From NCBI GenBank assembly GCA_022813625.1, contig JAKLMB010000002.1, positions 434,001 to 498,000 on the forward strand: a DNA stretch of 64,000 bases. Reading direction: 5' to 3'. The stretch is from Aaosphaeria pasadenensis. Its lineage: Eukaryota; Ascomycota; Dothideomycetes; Pleosporales. Shown here one piece after another: positions 47,897 to 58,571 of the stretch (its first letter is position 1; each line of letters opens with the position of its first letter). The position numbers were made by a program, and so were the translations under genes. The notes below the pieces were generated by a model, which saw nothing but the letters and a program-made list of their open reading frames with translations, was not told where the DNA came from and made no database searches.

Positions 47897-50536
47897 ATGC
47901 CTAGACCAAAGCGACCTGGAGCCGGTGAACCCAAGAGACGTTCTCGTACTGGCTGCTGGTAAGATACAACTCATTCAATGATGCTCATAATCTATGGAAC
48001 TTTCTCTGATACCAGTCACAGGCCTTGTAAGGCACGGAAAGTCAAGTGGTAGGTTACGTCCGATATATCGTTTGATCGTATAGCTAATCTCCATGTAGTG
48101 GAGAAGAGAGGCCGGGTTGTGCCAATTGCGAACGTACAGGAGAAACATGTGACTATAGTATTCGACTCAATTGGGGCGGCCGAACCCGAAGGAATACAGA
48201 CACTCCTACATCGACAGCATCGAGTACAGGCAGCAGTCCGTATGAGTCGACATTGGCATTCGAAGAGAACGTAGCACCATTGTTTCCTCCAGGCCCTCCA
48301 GCCTTGAGGAACGACTTGGTTCATCACGCTCGATCACACTCGGCTCCTTCTAATCCCACATCCGATCCCTCTCAGGTTGGACCAAACCAACATGTTGCAA
48401 GCCAAGCAGTACCACCTTCAATGGCTGCGGCGTCGTACGGCGAACTTCAGACCTCTTTACCTGCCGTCTCTGCTCACCCTTTTCAAACCATCCCTGCCAC
48501 TTTCGACTATCCTTCACCACCTGGATCGAATTTCGAAGCTTACAACTACACTACAAATACGGCATTTCCATCCATAACTGCCGAAGTACCAATCTTCCAC
48601 GCCAACATGCCTCCGCCAAATCGCACTCATTTTGACTACGATAATGGCAGCCAGGGTCACATCAGTGACTTTGCACAGTCAATCAGCGGCCAAAGCAACA
48701 CAAGTCAGGCCGGCGAATCCCCTGCGTACACCTCAGCCGAAGACTACTATTCGAATAGATCGGCGTCCGAGGTGTTCTCTCCTAATGCAGGTCCGCCAAC
48801 ACCATATAGTCCCTATATGCCAATGCCATTGACGCCAAACTCTTCAGTTGGTTCCGAAGACGCCTATCATCGTGCTGCATCAAAACAAAATCATGGCCAA
48901 TTTCAACCTCCACCTGAACTTCGACGCATGTCCGTCCTGTCATTACTTGCGGGACCGCCTGGCGACAGCCCCATCGCCTACAGTCCCTCAGCACATTACA
49001 ACAACCGCGATGTTGGGACTATCACCTATGGATATGATCTTGGCCTACCAGATCTCGACACGCCAAACAACAAAGATTACAATGCAATCCAAATGTTTAC
49101 ACCACCAAGTCACGCTATGGAGCTCGACGATGATACTAACATGGACGGTGAGGACGATCAGCAAGGCAAGGAAATGGCTTTCGAAGAGGGTGCCTACTAT
49201 GCAAAGCCTGTCCCGATCAAGCTTTCGAAGTCCCTTCAGCCACTTTCTCCGATACTACTCGACAACCCAATCAACTTGATGTACTTCCACCACTTCATCA
49301 ACCACACTGCTAGGATCCTAGTACCTCATGACTGCGGGCAAAACCCGTTCCGTCTGATTCTTCCCAAGAGTGAGTTATCTTGCCAGCCTCTGATGACAGG
49401 ATATTGACCACTACAGTGGCTATGGAGGACACCAAGATCATGAGCCTTCTGCTCGCATACAGTGCCTCGCACCGAGCTCGCCTGCTCAAGCACCCCGAAC
49501 CAGTTAACCGAATTGCCGAGTGGGTCAAGGACGTATTTCCGCAACTACGTGCTGCACTGGTCAATAAACACGAAGTTCCCAATGCTACATTAGCACCCGC
49601 CATTATGATGGCTTCGTTGCAGATCATTTCTCCCGATGCCTTTGGTGTCTCGATTGCATGGCAAGACCATCTTGCCATTGCACGGCAGATGATCGTCTCC
49701 CGTGGAGGCCCTGGAAGCATCAGCCGCGATGACCAGGTTGGCTACTTCTTGTCTCGATGGTTTGCTTACCTCGAAGTCGTCGGGTCACTCAGTGGCAATA
49801 AGAACGGCCAAGCTTTGGGCTCCATCTACTGGACTTGCACAGAGGCGCTTGCGGACGAGGAGAATCAGATAGATTGCCTCATGGGCTTCACAGCGCGCTG
49901 TGTCCGCATTCTCGCCCGAATCGCAGAGCTTGCCAAACAATGCGAGCCTGCTCGCTTCGACCAGGATGGCAATGTCCGTCCGGACTGGCGCCCTGAGCCA
50001 GAAGTCGTTCAAGAAGCCATCTCCATCCGCCGTGCCCTCGAAGATGGGCTCAGCAATCACGCCGTCTACAAAGGATGCAGTCATCGATCTGTTTCAGCTG
50101 AAGAGAACGAGGGAACATCAGATTCTTCAGAAATCAACGCCACCAATGAGATGTTCCACTGGGCGGGATTGATACACCTATACCGTCGCGTGCTCGGCAA
50201 ATCAGCAGAAGATGCTGAAGTGCAACACGCAGTCCGAGCGATTATTGGTCTCCTCCATAAGGTGAGGAGAGGAAGCACGGCAGAAGCATGTCTTCTTTTC
50301 CCCATGGTCGCTGCTGGGTGTGATGCACATGACGAGGTTCAACGCGAGAAGATCATGGAGCGATTGAGGTGTGTCGAGGGCTTTGGCATGACTCAGGTTA
50401 GTTTCAATTTCCCTTGTATGACTAGAAAGGTGAACTAACGATCGAGCAGTTTCACGGAGCCCGTTCTATTCTTGAGAAAGTTTGGGAGACCGGACGGCCT
50501 TGGGAATCTCTAGTCTCTGGAGAGTTCTTTGGCTGA
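47897..50536 (+). CDS. Zn2Cys6 fungal transcription factor (808 aa)
   Basis: Fungus-specific nuclear regulator. Exons inferred: 47897-47958, 48022-48048, 48099-49369, 49417-50396 and 50450-50536. Joined, the binuclear zinc cluster is complete: cysteines at 20, 23, 30, 37, 40 and 47 with the spacing C-x2-C-x6-C-x6-C-x2-C-x6-C, preceded by a basic PKRPGAGEPKRRSRTG. It is spread over three exons, the middle one only 27 nt. Residues of about 60-380 are Pro/Ser/Thr/Tyr-rich and disordered, followed by an acidic stretch. The C-terminal half starts YFHHFINHTARILVPHD and continues LLLAYSASHRARLL and WVKDVFPQLR, as in the fungal_trans_2 (PF11951) regulatory domain. It ends ETGRPWESLVSGEFFG. Target genes and orthologue are not recognised. 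Intron 1 has two candidate acceptors 6 nt apart. Confidence 0.92.
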
Positions 50537-51379
50537 TCACCTACCCCATCTTCTCTTTCTTTCATCTTCTGATATTTTTCTGTAAATATTCTACAATCTC
50601 CGATCTGAAAATATCTAGATTACATACGGTGTATGCATTGGGACAAAAGGGACACACAATCACAGCGACGGCGTTTCAGAGGCATTTTTGGTCATGTATT
50701 TATGATGCATTCCTCTACAATCAGCGCTATCGATCAGAATGATCAAGCTGGCGTTTTTAGATACCCTTCGAATAAGGGAGGCAATACGATCGAGTCGAGG
50801 GAGAAAAGTATGTACATACAGTTACTACTATTTCAGTGTAAATATGAATCTACTTTGGCTGAAGTCCATATTTTGCTACACCAACCGTCTATAATGTACT
50901 GTTGGAAGGCTGTGACCATGGTTCTCAGATATCCTGACAGGTAAAATTTGTATCCTAAAATAGATGATACTCCATTTTCGCTATCTTGTCTCACGGGACA
51001 ATAATTCTGACGAGTGAAACCTCGGCCAGTGAGCCATGACTAAGCAAGTTGGAGCTGGTGATAGCGCACGGTTGCGAATGACGTTCATTGCGGAGACGGC
51101 AACATCTCTTCTTGAAGCATATGAAATCGTACTCTAAACCTTCATACTTTCGCTTCCAGACCAATTGTTTTCTTTACCGCTAGCAGGATCAATTTCATAC
51201 ATTAATTGCATCAACTTCTCAACTACTAATACTTTTGCGGTTCTCTTCTCCGCATTTACGTGCCAAGCCTTGCCGAAATTCGATAGGACCTAAAACCTCA
51301 GGAAGCCGTTGAACCTACACTCGCACACGACACCCACATCCCCACTCCAAAAAGCCCGAACCACACGTCTACTGCAACA
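50537..51379. other. intergenic spacer before PAM17
   Basis: It contains the 3' flank of the Zn2Cys6 gene and the PAM17 promoter. No gene is recognised. Confidence 0.55.
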
Positions 51380-52180
51380 ATGCTTTCCTCGAGCGGCCTC
51401 CTCCCTGCAAGGACATTTGCCGTCGCCTTCAAACCAGCCATCATCGCTCCCTGCACGGCATCATTCACGAGTTGCGCGCGTCCCGCATCGTTTAAGCAGC
51501 AACAGATTGCCCAGCGCCCCGCAATCAGCTCGTCCATTCGCAGGTCACCTACCAATTTCTCGATACGACAGGCTTCCACTACCGCTCCAGCATCCTCGAC
51601 CTCCTCCCAGCCATCCTCGACCTCCGGAACACTTACATGGAATCGCTTTCTCGAGCTCCGTCGCACACGCCGGAAGATCAGCGTTGTAGCATCGAGCGTC
51701 TCCGCCCTTGCAACGACATATTTTGGACTGCAGCAATTCATCCAGGGCGGCTATGATAGCATCCTCTCAGCACAGCTCGGAATCGATCCTATCTTGACTG
51801 CTGGATTCACATCCATTGGACTGCTCGCGGTCGGATGGCTGATTGGACCGTTCTTTGGAGGAGCAGTGTTCAACATGCGATATGCGAGTCTCCGGGGGGA
51901 TATTGTAAACGTAAGTCTTGACATCGCCATTCGTAGAACACCATATCATCACGACCCTGGCCAAACAAGCATGTATAAATACTTACCATTACCACAGAAA
52001 GAACGCGAATTCTACAACCGTATCAAGCGCCACCGAGTTGACCCTACCTCTTCCTCCATGGCCAACCCCGTACCCGATTACTACGGCGAGAAGATTGGTA
52101 GCGTGGCCGGATACAGAAGGTGGTTGAAGGACCAGCGCGCTTTCAATCTCAAGCGGGGCTCCTATCAGGGAAACAAGTAG
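51380..52180 (+). CDS. PAM17: Pam17, presequence translocase-associated motor subunit (237 aa)
   Basis: Inner-membrane subunit of the TIM23 import motor that helps recruit the Pam16/Pam18 J-complex. Exons are 51380-51910 and 51998-52180. The first 65 or so residues are rich in Arg, Ser and Ala without acids, a mitochondrial presequence. TLTWNRFLELRRTRRKI starts the conserved part. Two membrane segments follow at about 100-120 and 139-161 (ILTAGFTSIGLLAVGWLIGP). After the join, NKEREFYNRIKRHRVDP, SMANPVPDYYGEKIGSVAGY and WLKDQRAFN are typical of Pam17. The 87-nt intron (GTAAGT to CCACAG) is a multiple of three and free of stops, so a retained form would stay in frame; the family length favours splicing. 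The start context is CAACAATGC. Confidence 0.93.
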   Translation: MLSSSGLLPARTFAVAFKPAIIAPCTASFTSCARPASFKQQQIAQRPAISSSIRRSPTNFSIRQASTTAPASSTSSQPSSTSGTLTWNRFLELRRTRRKISVVASSVSALATTYFGLQQFIQGGYDSILSAQLGIDPILTAGFTSIGLLAVGWLIGPFFGGAVFNMRYASLRGDIVNVSLDIAIRRTPYHHDPGQTSMYKYLPLPQKEREFYNRIKRHRVDPTSSSMANPVPDYYGEKIGSVAGYRRWLKDQRAFNLKRGSYQGNK

Positions 52181-53911
52181 ATCCAACCAAGGTAATTTTG
52201 TGATTCTACATCTGCGTCCATTTTCTTTTCAACTAAACGTTTGGTCTGCATCGCGATTTTGGAAGGTGTTTTCTTACTATTATAGTCACGTTGCTTGCTA
52301 GCAATCAATCTTTCTTACAGAGCCTACAAGTTCTCCGAGATTACTCTGCACAGTCTAGTTGATCAAAGCTCCAGGCCTGAAAATGCGAAAGAATGAGGAA
52401 AAAAAACCAAAAACTGTACGAGACGGAACGCATATATTGTTCATCGATTTCCTTCCCACCTGTCCCTTGCTCAAGGCTGTTCTCCACAACATGAATATCA
52501 TGGGCGATGTTTTCTTTCCTACCACCATCAAAACGGCACCGGCGAATCCCCCTCCTCTCTTATAGTCACTCGAGTGTAGTCTCATCTCTCCTTGTATTCA
52601 AAGTGCAGTGTAGTATGTAAGGCAAGCCTTTTCTCTTCTCGTTCTGCGACACGCTAACCTGACGGCTTGCTGCTTGTGTAACATCATAGTGTATATCCCA
52701 GTGTATATGTATCGGAGAATTCGGAATTCAAATAGTCAACAGATATCATGATTCCTAGCCTTGATCATATCATCTTCCGGAGTGCAATGTGCAAGTGTTG
52801 CAGACCCTCTACCCCTCAATGGACGGGTGACAGGTTTCTAATAATACTGTTCTACTAGGTGGAAAGTGGAAAGTGGAAATTGTGCTGCATAGAGTCTTCC
52901 TCTCGCATCGAAGAGACCTAGAACGGGACAGGATGTCGTCGCATCTGAGTGGCACCGCAGGATGTTCGCTTAGCGTCGACTCGCCTACACTGGACTGGGA
53001 TACAAGTACTTGCATGTGCGGGTATGTAAAGAACAAGACGAATACACGCACCTTTACGAATGGGGCAATGCGCAAGAGAATGATCTACAGCGAACACGAT
53101 CCCGGCCCAACCACATTAAACTTTCACGTAGACGCCAATGCGGGAGCGTCTCTATGAGAAACGAACTTGCCACGGAGGTGCATCCACGCGAGGTGAAGAG
53201 ATGCAAGTGAAGAGGATGGATGGGTGGCACAGGCCAATCCAATACCAATCAATCAACCATCCATCAACGAATACCCGATACGGTGATTATCACTGATCAC
53301 CTTCTGCGGGCAACTTTACCTTTGCTGTAGTTCGTATATTCCCCACCACACACTACACAAACTACTTGCCTGAACAAGTCTTCGGTTACTCGTCGTTCCG
53401 ATACGCCACTGCCGCCCGCGTCTCTTCCTCTCACTCGCTATTTCTCGTATACTCAACGTCATACTAATCGACAGCCTTCCGTTCATTACTATTCCACTTT
53501 GTTCCTTTCTCCCTTTCTTTGCCGCACAACTTTGACTCCACGAACTCTACCGGAGCAATTGGACTTCAACTAATCATTTAATCCACGAGTAACATGTGTT
53601 CGTCCTAATTGGTTGGAACTTTGTAGATGTTTCATCCAACTTCGTGCCCCCCTTCTGTCTGCAACCCGTCAAACGCCAATCCTGCTTGTGGACGTTTGTT
53701 TAATGAGAGAAATTCTTCAAGGACTGGGTACCCTATACTTTGATTATATGATACAACGACAATTTGCCTGCTCTTCGAATAAGCTGTCACTGGAAACGCA
53801 CCAACCACCCAACTTCGACTAAGACTCTTATCCACTGCAACTGGAGTTGACTTGAACTTTAACTTCAACCTCAGACATAGGATTTATAACGCATAGGATA
53901 GGACCGCAGCC
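52181..53911. other. intergenic spacer before the P450 gene
   Basis: No gene is recognised. A GTGGAAA unit is repeated three times near 52859-52879, and CT-rich sequence occurs at about 53440-53530 upstream of the P450 start. Confidence 0.55.
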
Positions 53912-55714
53912 ATGGGGTCAACAACCGCGTACACGGCGTTGACGCTACTTCCACTCATCGTATGGTTTCTCTACGCCCTCCTTCGACAGTGGCGCTTCGG
54001 CAAGTACGCACATATCCCCAAGCAAAAGAAGCCGTCGCTGCTCCTTGGAAATTTGAAAGACATTGCGATGGGATTCACGAGGATAGGCGACCCCAGGCGT
54101 CACTTCGGTGCGTATATCCACTCTTCTTCGTCTCACTGATTGACTGACCCATGGCTCGCAGATTACATCGCAGAGAATGAGCTCAAAGACGTTGGGAACC
54201 CACCTCTGCTGTATCTCGACCTGCGACCATTCAGCTACGTCTTGATAGTGGTAAGGAGCTACGACATCGCGGAGCAGATCAGCCGCGTCTCCAAATTGCA
54301 CCCGCAGAGCGTGACCAAGTCTCCTACATTGATGACATCGTACCGCGCGCTCATCGGCAAGAAGTCCCTCCTCACCGAAGAAGGCGATTCCTGGAAAGCG
54401 CTTCGCAAACGATTCAACCTGGGATTCGCGCCCCAGCACTTGCTCACCCTAATGCCCCAGATCCTCTCCAAGACCAAGATCTTCATGGCGAAGCTCGACG
54501 CGCTGGCAGCCACGGGCGAGGAGTTCGAAATGGACCCCCTGTGCACGAACCTGACGTTCGACATCATCGGGGAGGTGGCCATGAACCTGGACCTCCACGC
54601 GCAGAGTGACAACGAAGCTGAGAAGCACGACATCGTCCGGCACTTCCACACGCTGATGGGAACCTTCCTCGACACGGGGCGCATCTGGCTCTGGGCCAAC
54701 ATCCCCGTCCGCATCCGCCGCCTCCTCTCCTCCTGGGCCGCCGACGCCGCCGTGAAGCGCGAGATAAAGCGGCAATTCGCCATCATCAAAGCCTCCCAGG
54801 AACAACCATCCTCCTCCTCCGACAACACCAAACCCCGCGACCGCTCCGTCGTCGCCCTCGCCCTCTCCTCCATCCCAGAGCTAACCCCCCAAATCCTACA
54901 ATCCACCGCCGACCAAGTGAAAACGTTCCTCTTCGCCGGCCACGACACGACGTCAATCCTCCTCCAACGCCTCTTCTACGCCCTCTCCATCCACCCGTCC
55001 GCCCTCCACAACCTCCGCACCGAACACGCCACCCTCTTCGGCACGCACTCCACAACCGCAACCATCATGCACGCCTTCGCCACCCACCCAGACTCAACAA
55101 TAAAGTCCCTCCCCTACACCTCCGCCTGCATAAAAGAAACCCTACGCCTCTGGCCGCCCGCGGGAACAGCCCGCCGCGCAGCACCCGGCTCAGGCATGAA
55201 GCTGCACGTCCGCGAGACAGGCGAGGACGTCTGCGTCGACGGCTGCGTGCTGTACCTCTGCCACTACCTCATCCAGCGCGACAAGGCCGTCTACGGGCCC
55301 GACGCAGAGGAATTCCGGCCGGAGCGATGGCTCGGGGATGTGGGTACGAGTTCTACCGCCCCTGATAGTCATGACGCAGCAGCAGGAGGAGCTGGAGCGG
55401 GGGGAGGAACGAAGGTGCCGACGGGTGCGTGGCGCGCGTTCGAGCGCGGCCCGAGGAACTGTATTGGCCAGGAACTCGCGAATATCGAGGCGCGGATTAT
55501 CCTTGCGTGCGTGATGAGGCGGTACGACTTTGAGAAAGTGGGTGCGGGGAAGGTGGTGAGGGATGACCAAGGAGAACCCGTGTTCGATGAGGAAGGGGAG
55601 AGGGATGGAGTGAGGAGGTACAAGGTCGAGAGCGAGCTGTTCAACTGCATGAAGGTGACGGCGAAGCCGTTCGATGGGTGTTGGATGAGGGTTAGGAGGA
55701 CGGGGGTGTCGTAG
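53912..55714 (+). CDS. cytochrome P450 monooxygenase (582 aa)
   Basis: Microsomal haem-thiolate monooxygenase. Exons are 53912-54107 and 54162-55714, separated by a 54-nt intron. An N-terminal anchor (about 7-25, ALTLLPLIVWFLYALLR) is followed by the basic, proline-containing hinge KQKKPSLLLGN. The I-helix oxygen-binding motif is AGHDTTS from Ala324. ExxR is ETLR at 391-394. A PERW motif (FRPERWLGD) and the haem loop FERGPRNCIGQ with ligand Cys499 follow. The length is a little above the usual 500-530 because of a Ser/Ala/Gly-rich insert before the haem loop and an extra C-terminal stretch. The overall look is of a CYP4/CYP52-like class E group member, but I cannot name the CYP family or substrate. 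There are no polyketide, peptide or terpene synthase neighbours, so no biosynthetic cluster. The region 54.6-55.3 kb is strongly C-rich at third positions. Confidence 0.94.
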
Positions 55715-56169
55715 GTGTATACCTTCTCATCACCGACCTCTCTTCCTCAAACTGTATATCCCATATTCAATGGCAAATGCAAATGTCAAACATCAAATGT
55801 CAAACATTGCAAGCGTTGTGATATGAAGTGAAGTGACCCTGATATTTGACACCGATATCAAAAACACCCCTTTGTCCTCCGTCTCCGTGTCCAGTATTAT
55901 GCCAAATGCACCATGCGCCATGACTTGATATAAAACCCTCCCCCACCCAAAAAAGCAACCAGGTATAAAAAAAGAAACGAACAATAAGAAAACAAGAAAC
56001 GATGGCAAAAAGCCGGGAATCGCACCTAAAAAAGTACGTTTGCTGGTGGTGTATATCTACCCCTTTTTCGCCTTTTCCTTTCCATTTCGCGGAGGTAGTA
56101 TACAGAGAGAGCAACTCCGTGCCTACACCAACACTCCTCCTACAACTCTCCCTCCCTACTTCCCACTCA
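55715..56169. other. convergent 3' flanks of the P450 and kinase genes
   Basis: The flank contains a 14-bp direct tandem duplication at 55780-55807. No gene is seen. Confidence 0.6.
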
Positions 56170-58571
56170 CTACTGTTCCTCCTCCTCATCACTAGGCTCA
56201 ACCCGCACAAGCACCTCCTCAAGGAACCCCTCGAGAAACGGATTCACGCCCCCGCCCATCCCGACATCGGTGCGGGCGTCCCACTCGTCGAGCTCGCGGA
56301 ACGTGGCGATGAGGTCGGCGACGCGCTGCTTGATCTCCTCGTGGCACTCGTCGCGGCGGCGGCGGCGCGCCAGGTACGCCTCGGGCTCGTGCAGCGACTC
56401 GGCCGCGTCGGCGCGGTTCTTGTATTGCAGTTGGCTGCGGCGGCGGGCGAGCGCGGCTTGCAGTGCGGGCACCACGACGCCGGATATCGCTGTGATTTCG
56501 CCCTGGGCTCCTGAGGGTGAGGTTGGTTGGCCGTGGGATGCGCGGAGGGAGGCGCGGCCGCCGCCCGAGGAGAGGAGGAGCGAGGTGCCTGATGCGACGC
56601 CTGATGAGCGGGGGGTTTGGGTTGCTCGTTTCAGGGCGCTGTCGGCGAGGAAGGGCCCGCCGAAGGGGTCATTTTGGAGGGAGGGCGGTGTTGGTTGGTT
56701 GTTGACTGGATTGCTGTCAATTGATATGTCTTTCGAGTCAAATATAGTTTAGTTACTCACGAGAAAGGTTCTGGAAATCGACTTCCAGGGGGGAGACGAG
56801 CTTGGGCATCACAGGCGGCCTCTCGTTGTGATCAGAAGCGAGTAGTTGCTTCACGGCTTGTGGGGTTTTGGTGTTTCCATTCGTGACGGGCGCTGTACTT
56901 CGATTCTCCTGTTTTGTTGCCGTTCCATTGCTCTGGTCGAACCAGTTACTCTGCGGTGCGGGTTCTGGCAGCACTGAGCCCCGCGTAGGGGTGGGATTCC
57001 GCGGCTGCTGTTGTGGGCTCTTCACGTCGATCTCGTCCATGTCTTCTGCTATCGATCGCTGGATGTAGTCGTCGTAATCACGAGCAAGTGGTGTCTGGCG
57101 TCGAGGTTGTTGCGGTGTCGTCGGCTTCGTTGGTGTCACCAGACCGCGACTTGGTGGATGTGGAGAGAATAGGCCCGGAACCGGTGATTTCCTAGGAGGA
57201 TCCAGTCCTGGTGGAGGAAAATTGAAGGGCGTTGTGGTGGCTTTGCTCTTATCTGGCGACGGTGGGAGGGGGATCCTCGCGGCCGTCGTCGGAGATGCTG
57301 GAGGTTGCAGCCGTGGCAGCATCTTCGTGGGAGAAGGCGGCGGACTGGCAAGTCTCACGGTGTCATCTGCTTGCATGTCAACATTCTCGTCCCCAGAAGC
57401 CCGCACCGGCTTCCTGGCCGGAGACACGTTACGGGAGTTTGCATCGTTCAGAGGCCTCAGCGCAGCTGCCTTTCCACCATTGTTCACCGGCCGCACGGTG
57501 CCAAAGTCCCACAGATCCTCATTGACCGGCGCCCTCTTCTTCTGAGGCGTCACCTCGTCGTCAGAGTCCTCCTGCCGCGGGTTGCGGAGCTGCCAGTCCT
57601 GATATCTGGTGATCAACTCCTGTAACCGCGCCGGCTTCCCTGCTTTGCGAATGAAGCTGTGTTGCAGCAATTGCTTCGCGTTCGGCCGGTCCTTGGGATC
57701 TTTCCGCAGACACAGATCGATGAACTCTTTGAAACTCGACGAGAAGTTGCCGTGGAGCGCGGGCGAGGGATTCTTCGGGATAAGGAACAGCACCTTCATG
57801 GGATGGATGTCGGCGTACGGCGGCTCTCCGTTGGCAAGCTCGAGCGCAGTGATGCCGAGCGACCATATATCCGCCTTGCCGTCGTACCCAGACTGTCGAA
57901 TGACCTCCGGGGCCATCCAAAACGGCGTTCCGACGAACGTATTCTTCTTCGTCATGGTCGCAGAGAGCTGGCCCGAGACGCCGAAATCCGCGAGTTTGAT
58001 CTGGCCATTCGCGCCGACGAGGACGTTCGCAGCTGTGTTCCCAATTAGCTTTCTTCATCCATGTTGCGCATCATGCTGAACTCACCCTTGATATCCCTGT
58101 GCAACTTTCCATCCTCATGAAGATACGACAACCCCATGAGCAACTCCTTAATAATCACCGCAATCTCCGCCTCATTAATCGTCCCAGGCTTCATGAGATC
58201 CGCACAGCTTCCCCCCGAGCAAAACTCCATCACAATCCACAGATCCGAACCATGCAGATACGAGCCATGGTACTTCGTAACGTACGGCGAGTTCATGCCC
58301 GACAGAATCGATATCTCCGACACGATGTCGTCGACCTCGTCCTCCGCATTCTCCACATCGATAACCTTAATCGCGACGAGCTGGCCGGTGCGGCGATCGA
58401 TGCTGTCCTCTCGTCAACACCCACACACAAGTCGTTCCCTCCCCCTCTCAGAAGGGAGGATGTGGCATGTGATACGTACCCTTTATACACCTTTCCGAAA
58501 CTGCCCCCGCCTATGCATTGCTGCTTCGTGTACAGCGTTGACGGATCCACCGATTCGTTCCGTAATGACAT
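56170..58571 (-). CDS. Ste20-family germinal-centre kinase (Sid1/MST-type), 738 aa
   Basis: Ser/Thr kinase of the GCK branch of the Ste20 family, which acts in septation/SIN or morphogenesis networks in fungi. Exons inferred: 58571-58480, 58402-58086, 58032-56761 and 56705-56170. The kinase domain is at the N-terminus: Gly loop GGGSFGKVYKG (21-31), VAIK with Lys43, HRDIKAANV with Asp134, and DFGVSGQL from Asp152. The activation loop is MTKKNTFVGTPFWMAPE, with Thr168 as likely phospho-site. The GVSGQL and GTPFWMAPE motifs and the N-terminal position of the kinase domain are typical of GCKs. A long Pro/Ser-rich linker with many SP/TP sites follows, and a last exon with a helical basic/acidic region ends EPSDEEEEQ. 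Whether it is the Sid1/SepL, MST-1 or Nak1 type cannot be settled by eye. Intron 3 uses acceptor ATCCAG; an upstream GACAG 8 nt away would break the frame. Confidence 0.88.

Noticed and set aside
53912..58571. Secondary-metabolite cluster around the P450
   Set aside because: The neighbours are an import-motor subunit and a Ste20-type kinase; no synthase, transporter or pathway regulator is adjacent.
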